From the NCBI GenBank assembly GCA_016946835.1, contig JACVTC010000057.1, positions 188,001 to 248,000 of the forward strand: DNA of 60,000 bases, in the 5' to 3' direction. This stretch comes from Neocallimastix lanati (nom. inval.). Taxonomy: Eukaryota; Neocallimastigomycota; Neocallimastigomycetes; Neocallimastigales; Neocallimastigaceae. The notes beneath the pieces are model-generated. The model saw only the letters and a program-made list of their open reading frames with translations. It made no database searches and was not told where the DNA came from. Below, piece by piece: positions 50,117 through 60,000 of the stretch; position 1 is the first letter of the stretch; every line of letters begins with the position of its first letter. The position numbers were made by a program, and so were the translations under genes.

Positions 50117-52849
50117 TTGTGAAAATGTTGATAATTACCTTGAACAATTTAATAAATATGAAAAACTTTGCAAATTAATCAAGAAAACTAAGAGTAAATT
50201 TCGTTCTGCTAGATTTAAGGCTAATATAGTAAAAATAGGTAATTATTTTTTGAATAAAGATTTCAAAAATGGTTGGAGATGTTTAAAGAAAATGGCTAAA
50301 CCATCATATTCATCTACCTCCCTTACTTGCATTAAATCTAAGTTTGGTCAAGATATTATCTCTCCTTCAAAGCAATTAGATAGATGGGCTGAATATTATA
50401 AAGATCTTGCTTCGGATCCCTCAGGTCACAGCCTTAATCGTAATTACTGGAATCATGCTTTAAGGAATATTAGTCTTAGATCCACTACCTGGAATATAAA
50501 TGGTCCTATTACGATTGAAGATATTAAAAAAACTATTTCATCGATGAAAAATAACAAAGCACCCGGCCCCGATGGTATTCCGATTGAATTCTACAAAGCT
50601 CTTTTTTGTAACGAAGAATTACTAGAATCACATCCTGCTGCTGGAAAGTGTCTAAAATTGATATTTAATAAAATATGGAATGGGTCATTTCCTAAAAAAT
50701 GGAACTCAGCTTCTATCGTATCAATTCCTAAGAAGGGTGACCTATCAGATTGTAGTAATTATCGAGGTATTTCTCTCATTAACGTTGGACTAAAAATCAT
50801 TTCAAAAATTATAACAGATAGAATATCTACTTACGCACTCTCACACAATTTCATTAGACCTGAACAATTTGGATTTCGCAACCGCGAAGAATGCATTAGT
50901 TTATTCATTTCCGTTAGAGAAATTTGTCAAAGAAGAAAATTCCAAGGAAAATTCACATATTTAGCTTTTTTAGATCTTAAAAAAGCTTATGATTCAGTTC
51001 CTATTTTTAACATTCTTACTAAATTATATCATTATGGAGTACGTGGTAAATGTTTTGATTTTCTTTGTAATTTATATACTTCATCTAAAGCACGTGCTCG
51101 ATTTGCTTCAATGTTATCAAATGAATTTCCTATTAAAAGAGGTGTTCGTCAAGGTTGTCCTTTATCTCCAATCTTATTCAATTTATTCATCAATGATATA
51201 CTAAATGACTGTGAAAAGTATGGTGTTAATGTTGGAAGAAAAAAGTGTTGTGGTGGATTCTTTGCTGATGATGTTGTTCTCATTGCTCCAAATGCAAAAA
51301 ATTTAGAAAAATTATTAAAAAAGGTACATAAATGGGCTAATTTAAATGAAATGACTTTTGGTATTGAAAAGTGTGCAACTATGGTTATAAAACCAATGAA
51401 CTTCCAACCTCCTCCAAACTATAGTGATCCAAACTTCTATTTAGGAAAGAATGATATTCCTAAAGTTTCTAGTTATGTCTATCTTGGTATTCCTTTTTCA
51501 GATGATCTCCTACTAGAACACATTATATCTCACATGCATTTTAAAGTTAGAAAATCCCTTCTTTCATTTACACGTTTCTTTTCAAATAAACTTATTCCTA
51601 TTGTATACAAGAAAAAAGTTCTTCAATCCTTTGTTATTAGTAAAGTAATTTATTATTCTCCTTTACTTGGTTCAAACAAATCTAGAACGGCCAGAGTTCA
51701 AACATTAATTAATACTGGTCTATTTTGGTGTATCGGCTCTTTCTTTAAAAATGGTAAAACAAATACAGAAAACAATGACTATATTAGACATAATTCAACA
51801 ATGAGTACTTATGCTTTATCTCGAGATCTAAGCATCCCTCCTATTGCTTACAGATTAAATCATTTGCAAAATGGAGTAAATCAAACTGTATCATAAAGGA
51901 TCTTATTAAATCTATTCCCAAAATGCCTTATTATTCCTGGACTAAAGAATCTAGAACACTATATAAAAAAATCAAAAAATATAAATGTGTAAAATATGAC
52001 GATATTATAGAACGTTACTGGAAATCAGTTTCCAGATTTCAAGGTATTAAAGGTCAAAACTACGATAGTAACAAGTTCTCAAACAATAAAGCTATAATAA
52101 TGCTTAGCTTAAAATATCCCCAATTCAACTTAGGATTTTCGTGGATTATACGTTTACGCTGTGGTTATAAATACAATACTACTATTGCTATTAGAATGGG
52201 TAGAGTTTCAGAAGATTGTCCAAAGTCCTGCCCATGTTGTGGTGAAGGTAATCAATCTTTTGAACATTGGATTTTTAAATGCCATGCTCTTGCATCTTTT
52301 AGATGGAATTCTTTAAATTTCATCGATGATCTCTATGTTTTATTCCTTAGGAAGATTAGAGCGTTTAATCCTCTTTCTTCATATGACTCTATTTCTGATT
52401 TTGAAGATTATATCAATCATTATATATATAACTTGTTCCTTCTTGGTGGAACTTTAGTTTTAAATGAGCTACATTTCGATAGTGGGGAACAGAGACAATT
52501 AAATGAACTACTTTTCAAAGGTTCATCTGAGTCACCTGTTCCAAAAATTGTGGGCTTGGCGGAATTCTTAAAAAGTGCAATACCTATCATTAGTAGTTCG
52601 TTTGAGCTATTATTTGATAGATATTGCAAAATACCAAACTTATCCAAGAGCGTCGACGTCGTACTGATAAGGCATAATGATAATACAGGATCGTCATCTA
52701 TTACTACGAAGGGTGATTCTCGCCCTAGTAGTTCAATAAATGATGAATCCGGGGAGAGTTTAGTGGACACCACACTATCTATTTTAAGGATGTTACTTCT
52801 AAATTTTATTTCTTTTTTATTTGATAGGAAGGGTAAAATTCCCGCATAG
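50117..52849 (+). pseudogene. Reverse transcriptase ORF of LINE copy B, one frameshift
   Basis: Two frames (to stop 51894-51896, then 51923-52849) together encode most of a LINE ORF2. In order: a linker (LDRWAEYYKDLASDPSG), NNKAPGPDGIP, SNYRGISLINVGLKIISKII, PEQFGFR, RT motif A FLDLKKAYDSVP, motif B RQGCPLSPILFNLFINDI, motif C GFFADDVVLI, thumb region YVYLGIPFSDD, and a C-terminal zinc-knuckle-like CPCCGEGNQSFEHWIFKC, then a Ser-rich tail ending GKIPA. The APE-type endonuclease expected upstream is absent because of truncation. The frame breaks near 51848: compared with copy A and the host LINE, 16 nt are missing after ATTGCT. Apart from that deletion the ORF is open. RT and knuckle suggest an L1/Tad-like group; the clade was not determined. 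Confidence 0.9.
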
Positions 52850-53005
52850 TACAACTTGCCGAAATACATAGTATTTTCGAGCTTTTTTATTTTTTTATTT
52901 TTCATTTTTTAATTTTTTATTTTTAATTTCTAATGTACTTTTCACCTACATGTATTTTTTAAAATAAAATTTAATAAAGTTTTTGGAAGTGTATTCTCTT
53001 CCCTG

Positions 53006-53048
<43 letters not shown>
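50117..53048 (+). mobile_element. LINE copy B, 5'-truncated, 16-bp target site duplication
   Basis: Flanked by direct repeats ATCAATAAATGTGCTA at 50101-50116 and 53049-53064. It ends with GAAGTGTATTCTCTTCCCTG, TCT and an A40 tail (53009-53049). It is 5'-truncated relative to LINE copy A by about 150 bp and lacks any endonuclease domain. Microhomology (ATTGTG) exists at the 5' junction. Target duplication, tail and 5' truncation are the signature of target-primed reverse transcription. The element sits inside an older LINE in the same orientation. Confidence 0.93.
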
Positions 53049-53052
<4 letters not shown>

Positions 53053-53774
53053 ATAAATGTGCTACCATGGTAATTAAACCCTTAAATTTTGTTTCATATC
53101 CTTGGCTATGAAGAACTTACATTTCACCTAGGTATGTATTCTATCCCTAAAGCATTTGTTATATTTACTTAGGTATCCCCTTTAGTAATGATCTTTCTCT
53201 TGAACCTATTATCACTTATATTATTTTCTTTCTCGAGTTTTTTATCCAATAATAAAGTTCCATTAACTTTTAAAAGATTTATTATTCAATCATATATTAT
53301 TAGCAAAGCATTATATTTTGCTCCACTTTTAGGTTCAAACAAAAACAATTCTAAGAATGTACAATCTTTAAATTAACACAGCATTGTTATGGTGTATTGA
53401 TTCTGATTCCTCGAACAAGGAAAATTATCTTAACATTGAAAAGAAGAAAAAAATGTAAAAATTATATCAAAAGGAACTCAACGGTTAGTGTTTATGCCTT
53501 ATCTCGTAATCTTCAAGTATTTCCAATTGCAGGCTTTTGTGCTTCTTTTCAAATAAAATGCTTTTGTAAATGGAGAAATTCTAAATGTATTATTAAAGAT
53601 CTCATAAACCATATCCCTTCTATGCCACGTTATTCTTGGTCGAAAAAATCATTGGTGTTCTACAAGAAAATTAAGAAAAAAAATATCACTAAATTCAAAG
53701 ATGTTATTGAATCATATTGGTCTGATGTTGGTAAATTCCAAGGAATTAAAAAAACATAAAATATACGACAAAAA

Positions 53775-53775
<1 letters not shown>
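53049..53775 (+). pseudogene. Older LINE, continuation beyond the inserted copy
   Basis: Starts with the duplicated target, then NKCATMVIKPLNF, broken frames with YLGIPFSNDLSLEP, and an open stretch at 53397-53759 containing STVSVYALSRNL, IAGFCASFQIKCFCKW, IIKDLINHIPSMPRYSW and YWSDVGKFQGIK. These are collinear with copy B after its motif C. It is truncated before the zinc knuckle, ending near an A-run at 53779-53811. It carries many stops. With 49946-50116 it forms one element split by copy B. Confidence 0.82.
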
Positions 53776-53815
<40 letters not shown>

Positions 53816-54284
53816 AAACATAAAAATTATAATTCAAAATTTTAATTTAAATTTTTTTTTTTTTTTTTTTTTTTTTATATTTCCGGTGTATACCACCTTT
53901 GGTTTCAGCCCCCCTCAGGAGCAGTAGGAATATTGAGGTAGTCATACATCTATATAGGTAGATGGACAGCTTTACTGAATGTTTGGCATTGTTACTCTGA
54001 CATGCATATTATTACTGAGAATTTTTCTAGTACTTTTTCTCGGAGTGCTTCTCCAGTACCTAAATTCTCTTTGAAACTTGATCTATATAACCTAACCCAT
54101 TAACATTCGTATTAACTTCCTTAGCAAATGAATAAACATTAGAAAAATTGCAATTTAGTAGAATTTATCTATATCACAAGCAGAATATATACCTTCATGG
54201 ACACATGAAATCATGTACCTAAATGCTAGTAATTCCCTCTTAAATATATTAAATTACAGTACCAGCGTAGCCCTTTCAAGCCTA

Positions 54285-54639
54285 CGGGGATCGTACATTT
54301 TGCAACCGTGTTTTTCGCATTGTGGCTTATAATATTTTTAAAATAATACCATACATTTTTAAGATATTTTATACAATCATAAATAAATATATAAATAATT
54401 ATTATTTCAAAAGAAATAATAATATACTTTATTAAAAAAGAATTATTAAATATTATTTTTTTATAAAAAATTATTTTTATAATTGAATATTAATAAATTA
54501 TATATATATATAAAAGAATATTTATTATTTATTTAATTGTTATTTATTTAATTATAAAAAAATCCAGCCACATACAAAAATACGCCACATTACTAAATGC
54601 ACTATTGTAAAATGCACTATTGTGGAACGCACTAGATTC
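54285..54639. mobile_element. MITE copy 2
   Basis: Same family as 4477-4864. Interior blocks ATGCCATACATTTT/ATACCATACATTTT, ATACAATCATAAATAAATA, AAAGAAATAATAATAT and TTATAATTGAATATTAATAA are shared in order. The right end GCACTAGATTC corresponds to GAACTAGATTC of copy 1. The right end carries an extra GCACTATTGT unit. Left TIR TTGCAACCGTG...GTGGCTTAT is diverged. No target duplication was recognised, so the left boundary is approximate. Confidence 0.75.
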
Positions 54640-54772
54640 AGGCCCACAGTTAGTACAGTATCTTTTCTATATTACTAAGGAGATTTAGAATAATAATATA
54701 TATAAGGGGATATGCTTACCTGTAATCCTAACCTTCATATTTCATAAAAACTTCTTGTGAGGAAAACCTGGA

Positions 54773-54805
54773 ATATGGTCATATGAAGGGACCATATGAC
54801 CATAT
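54773..54805. repeat. Perfect 13-bp hairpin
   Basis: ATATGGTCATATG and its exact reverse complement CATATGACCATAT are separated by AAGGGAC. It lies just after the GAGGAAAACCTGG block of the second SINE-like copy, where the first copy has no such sequence. Confidence 0.85.
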
Positions 54806-55252
54806 ACCTGATATGCGGGACTTTTATGTGCAATAATTTATAAGCAGTGGGTTTTAAATAATGGTAGTTTAGTAAATTTTATTAATAAAATTATAAATTC
54901 GTACAATTAAAATAATAATTCTAATTCCTAAAAATTTACAAGAGAGTTCTCTATTTCTAATATAAATAATTTAATTTATAAGAAATAGGTAATATATTAA
55001 TTATATATTCTAATATATAGAACTATATAAATTTTATATGAAATAAAGTATTATAATTATTATAATTATAATAATACATATTGAAATAAAATAAAATAAA
55101 ATAATTATTATCAAAAAAAATATAAATTTAATATTTAATAATTATTATTAAATATACAAATATGTTACTACACATATTTGTTTTATATCATACCAAGAGC
55201 CTTATGTACACTAGCCCACGGACTAACAACCAGGATAGAACCTGGTTCGATT

Positions 55253-57605
55253 AATTTTAAAGTATATTGAAATTTTTTATTAAAATATTTATAAAATGTT
55301 GATTGTTTATATTTACATTTTTGGTAATTATATAAATTATAATAATTTTTTAATGTATTTTAAAAATTTATTATTCATCAATTATAAAAAAAAAAAATAT
55401 TAAATAATTATCAACAATTTTAATAATTTAGTAATATAATTAATAATTTAAATATATTATATTTTAAATTACTTATTTTTCTTAATTTAAAAATTATATT
55501 TAAGTTTATGAATGAATAATTATATATATATATGTATAAATTAAAATATGATTTAAAAATATTTAAACTGTTAATAAAAGATTATACATAAAAGATCTTT
55601 TATATATTCATTTATAAATAATACTATATAGAAAGTCCTGCTTTATGCTAATTTTTTGTAGTTTTCTTTTTTTATATAAATTACTATTAATATATTAGGA
55701 ACTAATTTTAAAACTTCATAATATATAAAAATCTATATTAAAATTAAAGTTATCTATTATAATTAAAATAAAATAATAATTTAAATTTTAATTATTTGTA
55801 AATTTTAACATAAGCATGGAAAAAATATTTTTTTATTATTTTTTATTAGTTTATTTTTCGTGTAACATTCTAATAACTATAATATTTAATTATACATTTA
55901 AATATTATATATATGATAACCAAAATGAAATTTATTTATATTTTAACGTCTATTTTAATTATATAACAATAAAAAAAGCGATTGTAATAATAAAAATAAT
56001 AATAATAATAATTATTATTTTTAAATATTAAGTTTTTTTAGTTTAGAATACCTTTATTAAGCTAAAGTAGAACCGACATACTTTTTTATGTCGTTTGTGT
56101 TTATTGGATATGAACTATGTAATTAAATAAATAAGTTGTTACAAAAATTTTTATTTTCATCTCAACAAATAAAATTACGTATACATTTAAGAGTTATCAT
56201 GATAGTAATTAAATAATTGTGAGGATTATCAATAGAAACGATTGGTGTTGAATTTATGTATTAATATTTGTTGATTGGATATAATAATATAGAAAATAAC
56301 AATTTTAATATACTAATAATATAAAACAATATATGTAAATATAATGGATCATATTAGATGAAAGTATGAATTATATAATAATTAAAAATTTAGATATTCT
56401 ATTAAATATAAAAATAAAGAAAATAGATATATTTTTAATTACATGTTTTAATCATTCCATTCCATTTCATCTAAATGAATATATATATTTTTAATATAAA
56501 TACTCAATATAATTTACTCTATAATTTAATATATATTTTTAATATATAAATTTAATATATATCATAATAGATTTTTTTTATTTAATGTTTTACATTTTAA
56601 TAGATGAAAATATACAATATACTCATCTAATATGATAATTGATTAAAGGTTATAGAGTTAATAATGCAAGAATTTTTGAGATTAATGTATTCATGTGGCC
56701 TTTTATAATAATATTATTTTTTTTAAATTTTATATAAAACTATATAAGTATAAATAACTTTTTTTTTTCCTTTATATTTATTAAAATATATATACTATTA
56801 AAAAATTGTATTTTTGGTAATTGACTTTTGTAAAAAAAAATTGTTAATATTATTTAGTTGATTATTCTTACCTATATTAAAGTAGTAAAGACTATTCTAG
56901 TCATATTGAATTTATCCTTATTTTTAACATAATAGTTTTTTAGTTTTTTGATTAAAAATATATTTCAAGCCACACCATATTACCATAATTATTATTGTTC
57001 TTTATTAAGTATTTAATAATAAAAAAAAAATTCTGTATTTTAAAAATACATATTAAAAATTTATTAACTAAAATAAATTATTTTAATTAAGATATTATAA
57101 TTACTATAATATTTTAATATTACTGATATAAAAAATATAATATTTCTTTATAATATTAATTAAAAAAATTTAAGCATAAAGTTATAAAATTTTATATAAT
57201 TGTTTAAAAATATTAAATACTAAAATATTCTATATCTTTTTTGCTTGTATAATTATTATATATATATTTTTTTTGTTAGTAATTTTTTTTTTAATACTTT
57301 AATAAAAAAAGACTTTTTGTTTTATCATTTTATTTTATTTTTTTTTTTTTTAAAAAATTATATTTATTTTTAAATTATTTGTGATTATTATTAGTAGATA
57401 ATCCTTTTTTTTTTTTTTTGTAATCTATTTTTATTCCATATATTTTAAAATTTTGTATTAATATATATGATAAAAAATATATTTAAATATATTAATTTAT
57501 ATACAACAATATATTAATTTTAATATTCAATAGTTAATATAATCAAAATAAAAGATTAAGCAATCAAAAATGAAAAAAAAAAATAGATATTAGTTAGAGG
57601 ATGTA

Positions 57606-57648
<43 letters not shown>

Positions 57649-57839
57649 CCTCACGAAGAAATATTTAAAATAAATAGATTATATACTATAAAATTAATAA
57701 TTTGTTAATAAATTATTTTATATTTGTTTTATTAGAATATATTTATAAAATAATTACATATATATTTATATATATATATTTTTTAATTATTATTATAGTT
57801 TTTTTTCTTTTTTTTTTTTAAAATAAATAAATAAATAAA
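55253..57839. other. AT-rich gene-free region upstream of PFK
   Basis: No gene recognised; the Ile/Tyr-rich frame near 55816-56031 looks like chance. A short hairpin CGACATA/TATGTCG lies near 56067-56087. A T38 tract lies at 57611-57648, about 190 nt before the phosphofructokinase ATG. The 60 nt before the ATG are T-rich, then A-rich (AAATAAATAAATAAATAAA). Confidence 0.5.
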
Positions 57840-60000
57840 ATGGCTGTTAACGGATTTTCACACTTCACTCTTAATGCTCCAAATGAATCATTCTACCAAA
57901 TTGCTATTGACTACTATAGTTCTCTTGGTTTCAAGACTGTTTCTCAATTAAATGATGCTGTTAAAGCTTTAAATGGTATTACTGGTGAAAACAAGAACGA
58001 AAAAGAAACTTGGCTTCACATTTTCCCAGCAGGTTCTAAGAATCTTGATGGTACTACTATTAGAATTGTTTTAACTCCAAACGATCAAGCTCAACCATAC
58101 CAAAAGACTTTAAAAGAAAAGACTAAGCTTTTAATGGAAGGTGATATTAGTTCTCTTTCACTTTTCGCTACTTTTGCCACTGGTGATGTTAAGGTAAAAT
58201 TATAAATAATTAATAAAAGGAAATAATAATAACAAGTTTAAAACAAAAAAATTTATTTATAAAAATTGTTATTGAAAAATGGATGTATATGAAAGTAATA
58301 ATAATAACTGTATGGAATTTAAATTAAAAAATATTTGAAAAAATATAAAAGTTTTAAAAAAAGTTATATATATATTTCTATATGTGAATATAAATTAAGA
58401 AAATTAAATAAAATTAAATAATTAATTTTTAAATATTGATATTCAAAATTATATAGTCTGTTGAATCTTTTCTTACCAAGACTAAGCTTCCATACAAGCT
58501 TATTACTAAGCCATTTATTTCTTCTGAAGGTAACTCTGAAATTAAAGAACTTTACACTGTTGATCCATTGAACAATGTTATTATGTTCACAAACAGAGTT
58601 AACCCATTCACTCCAGTTCTTGATAAGGATGGTGTTCTTGATGGCACTAAGCATGAACAAAATAAGGTTAAGAAATCTCCACTTCCAAAGAATGCTACTG
58701 GTAAGAGTGTTGGTATTTTAACTAGTGGTGGTGATTCTTCCGGTATGAATGCTGCTGTTAGAGCTGTTGTTAGAGTTGCCCTTACAAAGGGTATTACCCC
58801 ATATGCTATTTATGAAGGTTACCAAGGTAAATGGAAATCTTAGATATATATAAAATAGTTAGATAAGAAATAGACAATGTTAATAATTTATAAAATATAA
58901 AATTAAAATAAAAATTATTTTGATAAAAATATAAGGTATGGTCGATGGAGGTGACAAGATTAGAGCTCTTTCTTGGGAAGATGTTGGTGATTGGTTGGCT
59001 ATTGGTGGTACTGAAATAGGTACTGCTCGTTGCCAAGAATTCCGTACTGTTGAAGGTCGTCTTACTGCTGTTAGAAATTTAGTTAAAAGTGGTATTGATG
59101 CTCTTGTTATTTGTGGTGGTGATGGTTCCCTTACTGGTGCTGACTTCTTAAGAGCTGAATGGACTGATTTCGTTGACAGATTAGTTAAGCAAAAGCGTCT
59201 TACTGAAGAAGAAGCTGCTCCATACCGTAGTCAACTTACAATCGTTGGTTTAGTCGGTTCTATTGATAATGATATGGCACAAACTGATCTCACTATTGGT
59301 GCTATGACTGCTCTTCAACGTATTTGTGAAGCTCTTGATTCTATTAAGTCTACTGCTTTATCTCACCAAAGAGCTTTCGTTGTTGAAGTTATGGGTAGAC
59401 ATTGTGGTTGGTTAGGTCTTATGGCAGCCATTGCTTGTGGTGCTGATTGGTTATTCCTTCCAGAACTTCCACCACCAATTGGTGATGAATTCATTGCCTC
59501 TGGTGATTGGGAAACTGAAATGTGTGATATTCTTCGTAAGGAACGTAATCTTGGTAATCGTAAGACCATCGTTATTGTTTGTGAAGGTGCTATTGACCGT
59601 AACTTAAAGCCAATTAAGCCAGAATACGTTAAGGATGTTCTTACTAAGAGACTTAACTTTGATACCAGAGTTACTTGTTTAGGTCACGTTCAAAGAGGTG
59701 GTGTACCATGTGCTTATGATCGTTACTTAGCTACTGTTCAAGGTGCTGAAGCTGTTAATGCTGTTATTGAAACTACTCCAACTACTCCATCCCCAATGAT
59801 TGGTATTAGTAACAACAAGGTTATTCGTGTTCCATTAAAGAATGCAGTTGCTCAAACTAAGGAAGTTGCTAAGGCTATTGCTCGTAAGGACTTTAAGAGA
59901 GCCATGCAATTACGTGATCCAGAATTTAATTCTTCATACAATGCTTACATTGAAAGCACTATCTTAGCTGATGGTCCAGGAACTAGAAAGGTCGAAGAAT
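57840..60000 (+). CDS. PFK1: ATP-dependent 6-phosphofructokinase, eukaryotic type (partial)
   Basis: Exons 57840-58193, 58457-58826 and 58936 to beyond the window join in frame through GT-AG introns; about 596 residues are visible. Fungal PFK subunits have a glyoxalase-like N-terminal extension, seen here at residues 1 to about 190 ([21 protein letters not shown]). The catalytic half follows: ATP-binding [20 protein letters not shown] (about 204), [13 protein letters not shown] (about 299), the substrate/catalytic loop GSIDND...TDLTIG (about 349), [17 protein letters not shown] and LGHVQRGG. The window ends just after the start of the linker to the regulatory half ([10 protein letters not shown]). 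It phosphorylates fructose 6-phosphate to the 1,6-bisphosphate in cytosolic glycolysis, the main energy pathway in a fungus lacking mitochondria. Codons are GC-richer than the surroundings, as expected for a highly expressed gene. Confidence 0.95.

Larger units (their letters stand above)
53852..55252 (-). mobile_element. SINE-like element R1, copy 2 (interrupted)
   Basis: Collinear with the copy at 17493-18095: T-tract (53852-53876), GGTTTCAGC, GAATATTGA-GTAGTCA, CATGGACACATGAAATCATG, TTACCTGT-A-CCTAA, GAGGAAAACCT, and the tRNA-like head near 55197-55252 with the A-box-like CCCACGGACTA (plus strand). The B-box region is degraded here. A MITE (about 54285-54639) and roughly 380 bp of AT-rich sequence (54810-55190) interrupt it. 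Confidence 0.6.

Noticed and set aside
55816-56031. 71-codon frame with a hydrophobic start
   Set aside because: Composition is Ile/Tyr/Asn/Lys only, as expected from AT-rich DNA; no splice partner or homology.

Overview
The window looks like nuclear DNA of an anaerobic gut fungus (Neocallimastigomycota). It is extremely AT-rich, with long A/T homopolymers and microsatellites. Genes are islands split by short AT-rich introns. The diagnostic gene is at 39.2-42.7 kb: a secreted GH16 glucanase with two Cys-rich fungal dockerin modules, which in this phylum anchor enzymes to the cellulosome. The genus cannot be fixed from the sequence.

Layout. 0-10.6 kb: AT-rich desert, a MITE with a 9-bp target duplication, a 180-bp repeat in two copies, a 275-bp ATT array, and two LINE remnants on the minus strand. 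11.3-13.4 kb: six-exon prefoldin subunit 3 gene (minus). 14.8-18.8 kb: decayed E2 ubiquitin-conjugating-enzyme-like gene (minus) with a tRNA-derived SINE-like element between its exons. 19.8-21 kb: an unclassified GC-richer island followed by a 550-bp heptanucleotide array. 21-27.4 kb: desert. 27.4-29.5 kb: three-exon CRAL-TRIO (Sec14-like) protein (plus). 29.5-33 kb: low-complexity DNA with tandem repeats. 33.1-37.0 kb: four-exon F-box/WD40 protein of the Cdc4/Fbw7 type (minus). 39.2-42.7 kb: two-exon cellulosomal GH16 protein with three catalytic domains (minus). 42.8-47.3 kb: desert with tandem repeats. 47.3-49.3 kb: five-exon fibrillarin gene (plus). 49.9-55.3 kb: a transposon nest. In it a LINE copy sits inside an older LINE with a 16-bp target duplication, next to a second SINE-like copy that itself contains a MITE. 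57.8-60 kb: ATP-dependent 6-phosphofructokinase (plus), cut by the window edge.

The genes do not form a pathway. They are housekeeping functions (chaperone, rRNA methylation, glycolysis, SCF ubiquitin ligase, lipid transfer) plus one lignocellulose/glucan-degrading enzyme. Exon models were built by eye from splice signals, reading-frame continuity and family similarity. All introns used are GT-AG except one GC-AG in prefoldin. No tRNA, rRNA or CRISPR was recognised. The most informative material is the layered repeat history, the mosaic triplication in the GH16 gene, and the E2-like relic lacking its catalytic cysteine.
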